Shown here one piece after another: positions 15,959 to 24,040 of a stretch of 64,000 nt of DNA (positions within the stretch are counted from its first letter, which is position 1; each line of letters starts with the position of its first letter). The stretch spans positions 496,001-560,000 of the forward strand of contig NZ_CANMOO010000002.1 of assembly GCF_947499585.1 (NCBI RefSeq), given 5' to 3'. A model generated the notes under the pieces. That model saw only the letters and a program-made list of their open reading frames with translations, was not told where the DNA came from and did no database searches. The position numbers and the translations under genes are program-made. This stretch comes from an uncultured Allomuricauda sp. Its GTDB lineage: Bacteria > Bacteroidota > Bacteroidia > Flavobacteriales > Flavobacteriaceae.

Positions 15959-17626
15959 TTAAACGCGCTCCAATGAAAAATTGGAGTGCGATTCCAGTTC
16001 TTCCTCCATTTTCTCTTTAAAAGATTGAAGTTGATCGGTGGTGTAACCAAATGCCTTTTTAAATTCTTCTTGGATGGGCTCCATATAGTTTCGGATACTG
16101 TCAATATCAAAATATAACCTCCCCGTTCTCCTAATGAAGAAGTCCAACGGGTTCAAAACCATTTCATGAGCTATTGCAAATTGCACTTCGGCACGAATCA
16201 TTCTAACATAAACATCTTTGTTTCTAAGCGCTGCATAGTTATCTAAAATAGTATCCGTTTGCTTACCATAATTGGTAACCAAATACCACGCATCATACTC
16301 CGTAAAACCGTCTTCTTTAATACGGTCAAAAACTTCTTCAATATACTTTTTAACGTGCTTGTACTTTTTGAACTCGCTACCACAAAGTGGAATTTTATCA
16401 GTGGTACATTCCGGAATATTAGTTTCGTATTTTTCCTCCATTTCCTTGGCAATTCTGTTGACAACACGTTCCGCCATTTTACGATATCCTGTCAACTTGC
16501 CTCCAGCTATACTGAACAACCCTGTATCTGAAGTAAAGATTTCATCTTTTCTAGAAAGCTCTGATGCTGATTTTCCTTCTTCATGAATCAATGGTCGCAG
16601 CCCAGCCCATGAAGAAATGATATCATCCATTTCCAAATTAATATTCGGGAACATATTATTGACCGCTGAAATTAAATAAATCGCATCTGCCAAGTCGGTC
16701 TTAATATTATCCTTATCTAGATTGAAATTGGTGTCCGTAGTTCCAACATAGGTGATTTTTCCTCTTGGTATGGCAAACATCATTCGCCCATCAGGAACAT
16801 CAAAATATACAGATTGTTTAACTGGAAGTTTTTCTCTTGGGAACACTAAATGCACTCCTTTGGTCAAGTGAAGGCGTTTTCCTTTTTTAGAATTGTTCAT
16901 GCTGCGCAGTTCGTCAACCCAAGGGCCAGCAGCACTAATTACATATTTTGATTTTATGCTGAACTCATCCCCAGAAGCCTCGTCTTTTACTTTGACCCCA
17001 GCAACTTTTTCTTCTTCATAAATAAAATCTATGACCTTGGCATAGTTTAATGCCTCGGCTCCATATTGCAAACTGGTTTTTATATTTTCAATGGTTAATC
17101 TAGCATCATCAGTTCTGTATTCTGCATAATATCCAGCTCCATTCAATATTTTTTTAGGCAAAAGAGGTTCAAGCTTCAAAGCCTCCTTCTTCTCCAACAT
17201 CTGCCTTTTATCGTCTCCTGTAACTTGGGCAAGAATATCATATACTTTTAACCCAATGGAAGTCAACCATTTACCATAAGAACCGCCTTCAATTAACGGT
17301 AACAACATTTTTTCTGGAAGTACTAGATGCGGTGCTAACTTATGCACTATAGCTCTTTCTGAACCTACTTCTTTAACTAACCAAAAATCAAACTGTTTTA
17401 GATATCTAAGACCTCCATGAATTAATTTGGTTGATTTGCTACTTGTGCCTGAAGCAAAATCTCCCTTTTCTAACAATACGACCTTCATTCCCCTAGAGGC
17501 TGCATCCAAAGCAATTCCTCCTCCGGTGATTCCACCCCCAATAACAACCAAATCAAACGTTTCTTCTGAAACTTTTTGAATAGTGTCTTTCCTGTCTAAG
17601 TTTGAAAATTGAATATTCTCTTTCAT
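15959..17626 (-). CDS. glpD: FAD-dependent glycerol-3-phosphate dehydrogenase
   Basis: 555 residues. It oxidises glycerol 3-phosphate to dihydroxyacetone phosphate at the inner membrane and passes electrons to quinone. The FAD motif GGGITGGG is at 30-37, followed by LLEKGDFASGTSSKSTKLIHGGLRYL-type sequence (shown in part) at 51-76, diagnostic of GlpD; the C-terminal domain of the GlpA/GlpD family covers about 390-530. It is monocistronic and preceded by a promoter with a LacI-type operator between its -33 and -7 boxes (17656-17689), so glycerol or sugar-responsive repression is expected. No glpK or glpF is in the window. Confidence 0.95.
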   Translation of the reverse strand: MKENIQFSNLDRKDTIQKVSEETFDLVVIGGGITGGGIALDAASRGMKVVLLEKGDFASGTSSKSTKLIHGGLRYLKQFDFWLVKEVGSERAIVHKLAPHLVLPEKMLLPLIEGGSYGKWLTSIGLKVYDILAQVTGDDKRQMLEKKEALKLEPLLPKKILNGAGYYAEYRTDDARLTIENIKTSLQYGAEALNYAKVIDFIYEEEKVAGVKVKDEASGDEFSIKSKYVISAAGPWVDELRSMNNSKKGKRLHLTKGVHLVFPREKLPVKQSVYFDVPDGRMMFAIPRGKITYVGTTDTNFNLDKDNIKTDLADAIYLISAVNNMFPNINLEMDDIISSWAGLRPLIHEEGKSASELSRKDEIFTSDTGLFSIAGGKLTGYRKMAERVVNRIAKEMEEKYETNIPECTTDKIPLCGSEFKKYKHVKKYIEEVFDRIKEDGFTEYDAWYLVTNYGKQTDTILDNYAALRNKDVYVRMIRAEVQFAIAHEMVLNPLDFFIRRTGRLYFDIDSIRNYMEPIQEEFKKAFGYTTDQLQSFKEKMEEELESHSNFSLERV

Positions 17627-17655
17627 ATGTTTAGCAATTAATTAAGGGCAAACAT

Positions 17656-17689
17656 CAAAATTACATAAAAATGTAAACGTTTACATCAA
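17656..17689 (-). promoter_or_regulatory. glpD promoter with embedded 16-bp LacI-type operator
   Basis: On the minus strand a TTG (17689-17687), a 23-base spacer and TAATTTTG (17663-17656) match TTG-N17-23-TAnnTTTG. The spacer contains the perfect palindrome ATGTAAACGTTTACAT (17671-17686) with the central CG of LacI/CcpA-type operators. A half site GTTTACA occurs upstream at 17702-17708. A repressor bound there would block RNA polymerase. The regulator gene is not in the window. Confidence 0.75.
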
Positions 17690-17832
17690 TGACATAATTA
17701 AGTTTACATTAAATCTGCTTGGCATACTCATTTTCCTGTTCTAAAAAATCAAGCTTGAGCCTGTACCAAAAACCTTAGTAACATGTTGTTTTTAATGTTG
17801 TACAAAGATGCAAAAATGTATGCTACACTGTG

Positions 17833-18153
17833 CTACTTTTTGTTTTTACGATCAAAATCATACTCGCGTTCTACCAAACAAATTCTAACCTTGTACCAGG
17901 AGTACCACTCCTTAATTCCTTTTCTCTGCGCAACACTATGGTCCATATTTGCTTTCCAATTGGCAATGGCTTCCAAGCTTTCCCAGTAACTAACCGTAAT
18001 TCCAAGCCCGTCCCTTGCGCTTTCAACATCCAAAAAACCAGGTTGCTGCCTTGCCAGCTTTTCCATTTCAACCGCCATCTGTCCATATCCATTATCACCC
18101 TCTGTTCTAGTACTAGTAAAAATTACTGCGTAATATGGTTTTTGAAGTTCCAT
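17833..18153 (-). CDS. Antibiotic biosynthesis monooxygenase-like (ABM) protein
   Basis: 106 residues, a dimeric alpha+beta barrel protein of the ABM superfamily, as judged from the pattern PYYAVIFTS, MAVEMEKLARQQPGFL, GLGITVSYWESLEAIANW. Members include monooxygenases and heme-degrading enzymes, but many are uncharacterised. Cytoplasmic. The gene starts 1 base after the stop of the upstream 18155-18511 gene, so the pair forms an operon driven by the promoter at 18530. No function can be assigned from the context. Confidence 0.85.
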   Translation of the reverse strand: MELQKPYYAVIFTSTRTEGDNGYGQMAVEMEKLARQQPGFLDVESARDGLGITVSYWESLEAIANWKANMDHSVAQRKGIKEWYSWYKVRICLVEREYDFDRKNKK

Positions 18154-18154
18154 T

Positions 18155-18511
18155 TTAATTTATGTATTGTTTTTCAATAAAGTAATTTACCAAAGCTTCT
18201 TTCATTAAAACCGATTGTTCTCCAGCCTTTAATGGTGGCAACTCTTCCTTAATCTTATAATGTGGCCAACCATCATCGTCAAAAAAATCAAAATCATAGT
18301 AACCATAAGGTTCTAATAACCTACAAATAGCAATATGCATTAAATTGACTTTTTCATCTTTTTTAAAGCTTCTGTGAAAATTTCCCAGTTCCTGGACCCC
18401 TACCAAATAAATCATACCATCAATTTCCAAAGGGTCTCCATCCGCAAATTGATTGGACAATTTTTCCACCAGCAACTCCCATCTTTCTTTAAGTTTTTCG
18501 TCTCTTGACAT
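18155..18511 (-). CDS. Conserved cytoplasmic protein of unknown function
   Basis: 118 residues from ATG 18511 (MSRDEKLKERW). A longer frame would start at 18532, but a perfect promoter -7 box lies at 18530-18537, so the shorter start is favoured. The protein is acidic and includes FADGDPLEIDGMIYLVGVQELG and a very acidic centre (FDFFDDDGWPHYKIKEEL). Near-identical short proteins are common in Flavobacteriia, always annotated hypothetical; this is from recollection of the family, not a search. It leads a two-gene operon with the ABM-like gene. Confidence 0.78.
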   Translation of the reverse strand: MSRDEKLKERWELLVEKLSNQFADGDPLEIDGMIYLVGVQELGNFHRSFKKDEKVNLMHIAICRLLEPYGYYDFDFFDDDGWPHYKIKEELPPLKAGEQSVLMKEALVNYFIEKQYIN

Positions 18512-18529
18512 CTGCTTTTTTAGGAACTT

Positions 18530-18537
18530 CAAAGGTA
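18530..18537 (-). promoter_or_regulatory. -7 promoter element of the 18155/17833 operon
   Basis: TACCTTTG on the minus strand, a perfect TAnnTTTG match 18 bases before the ATG at 18511. It supports that start codon over the one at 18532. It is back to back with the cvpA -7 box at 18551. Confidence 0.6.
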
Positions 18538-18550
18538 CAAATCAATATCC

Positions 18551-18558
18551 TATATTTG
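18551..18558 (+). promoter_or_regulatory. -7 promoter element of the CvpA gene
   Basis: TATATTTG, a perfect TAnnTTTG match ending 13 bases before ATG 18572, again implying a leader of under 10 bases. Two divergent -7 boxes are only 13 bases apart here. Confidence 0.6.
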
Positions 18559-18571
18559 TTAAAAACCATTT

Positions 18572-19084
18572 ATGAGCTTTTTGGATATTGTTATAGGGAT
18601 ACTTTTGGTTTGGGGTCTTTACAAAGGCCTTAAAAATGGACTTTTTGTTGAAATAGCATCTCTAGTAGCTTTAATCGCTGGCATTTATGGAGCCATACAT
18701 TTTTCTTACATCGCTGGGGACTACCTTGCGGAAAACATGAATTGGAATGAACGATACTTAAAAATTACGGCATTTCTAATTACCTTTTTTGCAATTGTCC
18801 TACTGGTTCATTTTGCAGGGAAATTCTTGACCAAGATAGCTGACTTTGCCATGCTTGGTCTTTTGAACAAAATTGCTGGAGGTGTTTTTGGAGCCTTAAA
18901 AGTTGCCATAATCATTGGTGCACTGCTGGTCTTCTTTGAACGACTTACTTCTTCTTTAAACTTTGTAAATGAAGACACAAAAAAGGAATCTATCTTTTAC
19001 GAACCTGTAAAAGAAATTGGTGCTTTTGTTTTCTCTTTTGTATTACAGGATAAAGAAATGGAATCAAATGAAACTGAAAATTGA
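18572..19084 (+). CDS. CvpA family membrane protein
   Basis: 170 residues with four hydrophobic segments (about 1-20, 25-47, 60-85, 100-125) and the family's opening pattern DIVIGILLVWGLYKGLKNG. In Escherichia coli CvpA is needed for colicin V production and envelope stress resistance; the biochemical role is unknown. Length is normal. It stands alone, reading away from the divergent 18155/17833 operon. Confidence 0.88.
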   Translation: MSFLDIVIGILLVWGLYKGLKNGLFVEIASLVALIAGIYGAIHFSYIAGDYLAENMNWNERYLKITAFLITFFAIVLLVHFAGKFLTKIADFAMLGLLNKIAGGVFGALKVAIIIGALLVFFERLTSSLNFVNEDTKKESIFYEPVKEIGAFVFSFVLQDKEMESNETEN

Positions 19085-19293
19085 TTCTTACACTCTTTTT
19101 ACGATAACAATGTTTACTTCCTAATATAGCTTCATCATATAAAAGGTATCTTTTTTCCGATAAATGGGAATCTTGAATATGCCTAAAACCCTCATATTCT
19201 GGTAAATTCTACAAGTCATCGGATTAATTAGCAATCACATGGAGATTTTATGGCTCCAGAGCTCCTCCCTTCTAGTTTAGCCCTAAGAACACA

Positions 19294-19316
19294 TGAGATG
19301 CATAGAACACATCTCA
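19294..19316 (+). other. Stem-loop upstream of the CAP-domain gene
   Basis: A perfect 7-bp stem, TGAGATG/CATCTCA, with a 9-base loop, 16 bases before ATG 19333. It is not followed by a T-run, so it is not a terminator; it may affect translation. The rest of the 248-base gap (19085-19332) shows no gene. Confidence 0.35.
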
Positions 19317-19332
19317 GCAATTGCCCCCGGAA

Positions 19333-19842
19333 ATGAAAAAATTATATTACACTTTGTTGGTTGTAGTATCCGTAGTGATACTTAGTATGTGCAGCAAAAC
19401 ATCTTCTGCTGAGGAAGAAAAGTTTGAAGAAGCTTTTCTTGAAAACGAAAAAATCTCCATCAATCCATCGGAAATGGAAACAGAGGTTCTTGACCTGATT
19501 AACGATTACAGAGCATCAATAGGGGCAAGTAAATTACAAACCAGCAGTGCATCTTATGCGCATGCGGAAGACCATAATAATTACATGATAACTCAAAACA
19601 AACTGAGTCATGACAATTTTCAATCTAGAGCTTCAAAGATTGCACTGGAAATAGGAGCTGTAGATGTAGGGGAAAATGTTGCAAGATACTATACAACGGC
19701 CCAATTGGTTTTTAATGGTTGGCTAGAAAGTTCCTCTCATAAAGAAGCTATTGAGGGAGAATATACCCATACTACATTGAGCGTTACATTGGATAAAGAT
19801 GGTAGACCTTATTTTACCCAGATATTCATGAAAGTGGATTGA
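19333..19842 (+). CDS. CAP-domain lipoprotein
   Basis: Start placed at ATG 19333 rather than the TTG at 19321. 169 residues with a lipoprotein signal, lipobox LSMC at Cys20. The mature part is a CAP/SCP (PR-1-like) domain: DYRASIGASKLQTSS, HAEDHNNYM, NKLSHDNFQ, GENVARYY and WLESSSHKEAI supply the His/Glu residues typical of the CAP cavity. Bacterial CAP proteins are exported and of unclear role, with lipid binding or peptidase-like functions proposed for relatives. A terminator follows at 19881. Confidence 0.85.
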   Translation: MKKLYYTLLVVVSVVILSMCSKTSSAEEEKFEEAFLENEKISINPSEMETEVLDLINDYRASIGASKLQTSSASYAHAEDHNNYMITQNKLSHDNFQSRASKIALEIGAVDVGENVARYYTTAQLVFNGWLESSSHKEAIEGEYTHTTLSVTLDKDGRPYFTQIFMKVD

Positions 19843-19880
19843 AAATGTATTTTATTAAGTTTTAGATATTGTATTTGGTA

Positions 19881-19910
19881 AAGACCCGAGCTATGCTCAG
19901 GTCTTTTTTG
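19881..19910 (+). terminator. Rho-independent terminator after the CAP-domain gene
   Basis: Arms AAGACC-C-GAG (19881-19890) and CTC-A-GGTCTT (19896-19905) pair with one C/A mismatch around a 5-base loop, followed by a T-run. It ends 39 bases after the stop codon. Confidence 0.85.
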
Positions 19911-19964
19911 TTAAACCCTATGTTCCAATAAAGGTTTTTTATACCTTTCGTAAAATCTTTGGCA

Positions 19965-20504
19965 ATGGCTATTCAGGCACCTTTTAATCTGAACAAGTGG
20001 ATAGAAGAAAATCGGGACTCTCTAAAACCCCCGGTGGGGAACAGAAATTTATATAAAGATGCAGGCGATTATATTGTAATGATTGTTGCTGGACCCAATG
20101 CTCGTAAAGATTATCACTATAACGAGACCGAAGAGCTTTTTTATCAACTGGAAGGAAATATAGAAGTTCATATTCAAGAAGAAGGACAAAAAAAAACCTT
20201 GACACTGGGTCCTGGTGACATGTATTTGCACCCTGCTAAAGTACCTCACTCCCCTGTTCGACATGAAGGCTCTATTGGTTTAGTTGTAGAGCGGAAAAGA
20301 GCGGACATGAATGTGGATGATGGCTTACTCTGGTTTTGTGATAACTGCAACAACAAGTTGTACGAAGCTTATTTTACATTACATGATATTGAAAAAGATT
20401 TTTTAAGTCATTTTAAGCATTTTTATAGTTCCGAAGACTTGCGTACCTGCAATAATTGTGGAACCATTATGCCTGTTGACGAACGATTTATAGCAAAAGA
20501 CTGA
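19965..20504 (+). CDS. nbaC: 3-hydroxyanthranilate 3,4-dioxygenase
   Basis: 179 residues from ATG 19965. It opens the ring of 3-hydroxyanthranilate in the kynurenine route (tryptophan degradation or NAD synthesis). All family residues are in place: Fe ligands His51, Glu57, His95; substrate residues Arg47, Arg99, Glu110; and the C-terminal rubredoxin-like site Cys125xxCys128 and Cys162xxCys165, the second iron site of bacterial enzymes. The numbering equals that of the well-studied bacterial enzyme. The DUF1304 gene begins 2 bases downstream. No kynureninase or other pathway gene is in the window. Confidence 0.95.
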   Translation: MAIQAPFNLNKWIEENRDSLKPPVGNRNLYKDAGDYIVMIVAGPNARKDYHYNETEELFYQLEGNIEVHIQEEGQKKTLTLGPGDMYLHPAKVPHSPVRHEGSIGLVVERKRADMNVDDGLLWFCDNCNNKLYEAYFTLHDIEKDFLSHFKHFYSSEDLRTCNNCGTIMPVDERFIAKD

Positions 20505-20506
20505 TT

Positions 20507-20878
20507 ATGCTCCTGACCGCAAAATTTATTATCTCAATTGTAGCCGTTTTACATTTTTACTTTTTATGGTTAGAAATGTTCGCATGGACTACCAAAGCAA
20601 GAAAAGTATTTCGCAATTTTCCTCAAGATTTGTTTGAGCCCACCAAATCAATGGCTGCAAATCAAGGGCTCTATAATGGTTTTTTAGCAGCAGGGCTTGT
20701 GTGGTCTCTTCTCATACAGGATTCATTATGGCAAGTTTATGTTGCTTTGTTTTTTCTTGGTTGTGTCGCAGTTGCTGGAATCTACGGAGCCTATTCGGTT
20801 TCTAAGAAAATTTTTACGATACAAGCGCTTCCTGCACTATTGGGAATTGTACTGTTATTACTTCATCATTTCCTTTAA
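20507..20878 (+). CDS. DUF1304 family membrane protein
   Basis: 123 residues with four hydrophobic segments and the DUF1304 pattern: HFYFLWLEMFAW near 16-27, then N-Q-G-LYNGFLAAGL near 52-63. Small integral membrane proteins of this family have no established function. It is placed 2 bases after the 3-hydroxyanthranilate dioxygenase stop, so co-transcribed with it. Confidence 0.85.
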   Translation: MLLTAKFIISIVAVLHFYFLWLEMFAWTTKARKVFRNFPQDLFEPTKSMAANQGLYNGFLAAGLVWSLLIQDSLWQVYVALFFLGCVAVAGIYGAYSVSKKIFTIQALPALLGIVLLLLHHFL

Positions 20879-20953
20879 AAAATCTTCGCTTGACCACATC
20901 AGGATTATTCGTAGTTTTGAAAAATATAACAATACATGCTTAAAAAGTTATAA

Positions 20954-22507
20954 ATGTCAAAAATTGCAACTGCTTTTGGAATAAATGAGGCCCTAAAACA
21001 ACTTGGGTTAACTGAAATAAATGAAGGTACATCTACTGGGTCAAAAAACTTTGGCTCGGGCGATATTATCTCTTCCTATTCTCCTGTGGATGGAGCGCTT
21101 ATCGGGAAGGTAAAAACTACATCCCCATCAGATTATGAAAAAGTGATGGAAACTGCCACTTCCTCCTTTAAAGAATGGCGATTGATGCCTGCTCCTCAAA
21201 GAGGAGAAATTGTAAGACAGTTTGGTGATAAATTACGCGAACTTAAAGAACCATTGGGGAAACTGGTTTCCTATGAAATGGGGAAGTCTTACCAAGAAGG
21301 ATTAGGCGAGGTCCAAGAAATGATAGATATCTGTGATTTTGCGGTCGGTCTTTCAAGACAATTGCACGGATTGACCATGCATTCAGAACGTCCTGGACAC
21401 AGAATGTACGAACAGTATCATTCTTTAGGAGTAGTAGGTATTATTTCCGCTTTTAATTTCCCAGTTGCTGTATGGGCTTGGAACACTGCCCTGGCTTGGA
21501 TTTGTGGTGATGTATGTGTTTGGAAGCCATCTGAAAAAACCCCTATGTGTGGTATTGCCTGTCAAAATATAGCTGCTGAAGTATTTAAGGCAAATGGTTT
21601 GCCAGAAGGTATTTCCTGTCTAATAAACGGGGATTATAAGGTAGGTGAAATGATGACCCAAGACAATAGAATTCCTTTGGTTTCTGCCACTGGTTCTATT
21701 CGTATGGGAAAAATTGTTGCCCAAGCAGTGGCGGCACGGTTAGGAAAATCTTTGTTGGAACTGGGTGGTAACAATGCCATTATTGTAACTCCAGATGCAG
21801 ATATCAAAATGACCGTCATTGGTGCCGTTTTTGGTGCGGTAGGCACAGCAGGACAACGTTGCACTTCAACAAGAAGGCTAATTATTCATGATTCCATCTA
21901 TGATAAAGTTAAAGATGCCGTAGTAGCTGCTTACAAACAGTTGCGAATTGGAAACCCTTTAGATGAAAACAATCATGTTGGTCCCTTAATTGATACAGAT
22001 GCTGTCTCCATGTATAAAAAAGCATTGGAAAAGGTAGTTGCCGAAGGAGGGAAAATCATTGTAGAAGGAGGTGTTCTAGCTGGTGAAGGTTATGAAAGTG
22101 GTTGCTATGTTAAACCCGCCATCGCTGAAGCCCAGAACGATTTCGAAATTGTACAACATGAGACTTTTGCCCCTGTACTGTACTTGTTAAAATATTCAGG
22201 AGACGTAGAAAATGCCATTGCCATTCAAAATGGTGTGGTCCAAGGGCTGTCCTCAGCAATTATGACCAACAACCTCCGTGAGGCTGAGCGTTTTCTATCT
22301 GCTTGGGGTAGTGACTGCGGCATTGCCAATGTAAATATTGGAACATCAGGTGCTGAAATTGGAGGTGCTTTTGGAGGAGAAAAAGAAACAGGCGGTGGTC
22401 GCGAAAGTGGTTCAGACGCTTGGAAAGTTTATATGCGTAGACAAACCAATACCATCAACTACACTACTGAATTGCCTTTAGCCCAAGGTATAAAATTTGA
22501 CTTGTAA
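20954..22507 (+). CDS. Aldehyde dehydrogenase, ALDH7-like
   Basis: 517 residues. Catalytic residues are Cys303 (GQRCTSTRR) and Glu269 (LELGGNN). The segment ISAFNFPVAVWAWN near 164-177 and the N-terminal SPVDGALIGKV are typical of the ALDH7/antiquitin group, which oxidises alpha-aminoadipate semialdehyde in lysine catabolism. Whether it serves lysine, aminomuconate or another semialdehyde is open: the neighbour 3-hydroxyanthranilate dioxygenase makes an aminomuconate semialdehyde, but ALDH7 similarity favours lysine. There are 75 bases from the DUF1304 gene with no terminator, so it may be in the same unit. Confidence 0.88.
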   Translation: MSKIATAFGINEALKQLGLTEINEGTSTGSKNFGSGDIISSYSPVDGALIGKVKTTSPSDYEKVMETATSSFKEWRLMPAPQRGEIVRQFGDKLRELKEPLGKLVSYEMGKSYQEGLGEVQEMIDICDFAVGLSRQLHGLTMHSERPGHRMYEQYHSLGVVGIISAFNFPVAVWAWNTALAWICGDVCVWKPSEKTPMCGIACQNIAAEVFKANGLPEGISCLINGDYKVGEMMTQDNRIPLVSATGSIRMGKIVAQAVAARLGKSLLELGGNNAIIVTPDADIKMTVIGAVFGAVGTAGQRCTSTRRLIIHDSIYDKVKDAVVAAYKQLRIGNPLDENNHVGPLIDTDAVSMYKKALEKVVAEGGKIIVEGGVLAGEGYESGCYVKPAIAEAQNDFEIVQHETFAPVLYLLKYSGDVENAIAIQNGVVQGLSSAIMTNNLREAERFLSAWGSDCGIANVNIGTSGAEIGGAFGGEKETGGGRESGSDAWKVYMRRQTNTINYTTELPLAQGIKFDL

Positions 22508-22862
22508 AAAAGAAAAGGCCGCCATTCCCGATGAACTTAGAATTGGCGGTCTTTAAAACCAACTTAACTAACTCAAACTTAAATTAAACCCCATTTCAGT
22601 GCCGGAACTTTGTCGGGAGAAATAGGGTTTCTTACCTAATATTTATCTAAGTTCAGAATATTTCTATTACGTTTTAACTGCTATATTATCACTGGTCTTA
22701 AAAAGTGTATGATTGGTATTTTTTTGTACATCTTCTGTTTTCTAAAATTTGATGATCTCACCCTTTTTCAGAGCCTAATCCTCTCAGATTCTTTTAGTTA
22801 AATCATTTTTTTTAGCATTTTTTTAATACTTTGCTGTACTAATCACTAAAAATCATTTACCA
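22508..22862 (+). other. Gene-free region with terminator and a structured element
   Basis: A 355-base gap. It contains the terminator at 22515-22553, then an imperfect inverted repeat, arms AAACCCCATTTC (22586-22597) and GAAATAGGGTTT (22619-22630), one mismatch, enclosing a small CCG/CGG stem. No plausible ORF is seen. The final 60 bases before the OmpA-like gene are AT-rich and may hold its promoter. Confidence 0.5.
22515..22553 (+). terminator. Probable terminator after the ALDH gene
   Basis: CCGCCA (22519-22524) pairs with TGGCGG (22544-22549), extended by flanking A-T and G-T pairs, over a loop of about 16-19 bases; the following T-run is short (CTTT). It lies directly after the stop codon. 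Confidence 0.6.
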
Positions 22863-23405
22863 ATGACAAAAAAGACCACCTATTTATTGGGGATACTTAC
22901 TGTCGTCATTATTGGAACATTTCTCTACATGAATCTTTGTAGTGAATGCAGGGTTGCAGGTAATCAAGAAGAAGCTATCTCCCTAAAATCGAAAACAACA
23001 TCCCCAACTTATCCTTATTTAGTGAGCGATGGCGATTATTCTTATGAAGCAAAAGAAAACTTCAACTTCAATATTTCCAATCCGTCCTTCTTAATGCCAA
23101 TTTCAGGTGAACTAAAAGATGGTATTGCCAGTCTTAAAGATTATCTAAATTCCAACGAGCAGAAAACAGTCAACCTTACAGGCTTTTATTCAAGCAATGA
23201 AGAAAACCACACTTCATTTTCAAATCTGGGACTGGCAAGGGCCAATTCAGTTAAAAATCACTTGATGCTAAACGGTATTCCATCATCACAAATCAATACT
23301 TTGGGAGAGCTAAAAGAAGATATGATTTTTCATGAAGGTATTCTTTTAGGGCCTATCACATATCACGTTTCCAAACAAGAAGAGGAGCCCTCAACTATAA
23401 ACTAA
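22863..23405 (+). CDS. Membrane-anchored OmpA-like domain protein
   Basis: 180 residues with one hydrophobic segment at about 6-24 (possible uncleaved signal or lipid attachment near C26). The C-terminal part has an OmpA/Pal-like arrangement: a strand LTGFYSSNEEN, followed by LGLARANSVKNHLMLNGIPSSQINTLGE, the usual helix that contacts peptidoglycan. The otherwise expected NxxLSxxRA signature is only partly present, so peptidoglycan binding is not certain. It is followed 25 bases later by the HhH-domain gene; the pair looks like an envelope operon. Confidence 0.7.
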   Translation: MTKKTTYLLGILTVVIIGTFLYMNLCSECRVAGNQEEAISLKSKTTSPTYPYLVSDGDYSYEAKENFNFNISNPSFLMPISGELKDGIASLKDYLNSNEQKTVNLTGFYSSNEENHTSFSNLGLARANSVKNHLMLNGIPSSQINTLGELKEDMIFHEGILLGPITYHVSKQEEEPSTIN

Positions 23406-23430
23406 GTACTCAACTATAAAACCATAGAAA

Positions 23431-23994
23431 ATGAATTTTGAAAATCTAAATATCTGGTGCTGGATCATTCCTGCATTGGTGGGAATAATCTCTGGAGTTC
23501 TAGGATATCTCATTGGAAAAAGCAAAGATGTCTCCGTTATTGATACTTCTGCAGATACCAAAACACTGGAAGCAGAAAACACAAAACTAAAGGCTGATTT
23601 GGCTGTCTGTAACAAAAAGCTTGCCGCTACAGATGCCCCAGAAAAACCTGCGTCCCCTGCTGCTGCTTTGACTGCAAGTGCACCCTCAACTGCAACATTT
23701 GATACTGCTGCGGCAAAAGCGGCCATGGGAAAAAGAATAAAACAGGATGATCTAAAAATAGTTGAAGGTATCGGTCCTAAAATTGAAGGGCTATTTCATA
23801 ACTTCGGAATTAAAACATGGAAAGCACTTTCTGAAGCTTCTACCATCAAATGCCAAGAAGTACTTGACTCTGGAGGGAGTAGATATAGAATCCATGATCC
23901 TGCATCATGGCCTATGCAAGCAAAAATGGCTTATGAAGGGCAATGGAAAGATTTATCCAAATGGCAAATCAAACATAAAGCCGGCAAGTTCTGA
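23431..23994 (+). CDS. Membrane-anchored helix-hairpin-helix protein
   Basis: 187 residues: one transmembrane helix (about 8-27), a coiled-coil region (40-70, with repeated leucines), a low-complexity Ala/Pro/Thr linker (71-100), and a C-terminal domain from about 105 with the helix-hairpin-helix pattern DDLKIVEGIGPKIEGLFHNFGI. The last 60 residues have the aromatic-rich pattern WPMQAKMAYEGQW. HhH folds bind DNA or proteins; at a membrane the partner is unknown. Downstream of the OmpA-like gene, 25 bases apart. Confidence 0.8.
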   Translation: MNFENLNIWCWIIPALVGIISGVLGYLIGKSKDVSVIDTSADTKTLEAENTKLKADLAVCNKKLAATDAPEKPASPAAALTASAPSTATFDTAAAKAAMGKRIKQDDLKIVEGIGPKIEGLFHNFGIKTWKALSEASTIKCQEVLDSGGSRYRIHDPASWPMQAKMAYEGQWKDLSKWQIKHKAGKF

Positions 23995-24011
23995 TTTCAG
24001 TTTTGAGCATA

Positions 24012-24037
24012 AAAAACCGGCCAATTGGCCGGTTTTT
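24012..24037. terminator. Bidirectional terminator between convergent genes
   Basis: A perfect 26-bp palindrome whose core is CCGGCCAATTGGCCGG, flanked by A-tract and T-tract, lying between the HhH gene and the desaturase stop at 24041. It can terminate transcription in both directions. Confidence 0.92.
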
Positions 24038-24040
24038 GTT

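Noticed and set aside
19085..19332. Possible gene or RNA in the 248-base gap before the CAP-domain gene
   Set aside because: Only one short hairpin (19294-19316) and no open frame of notable length or RNA family pattern was found.
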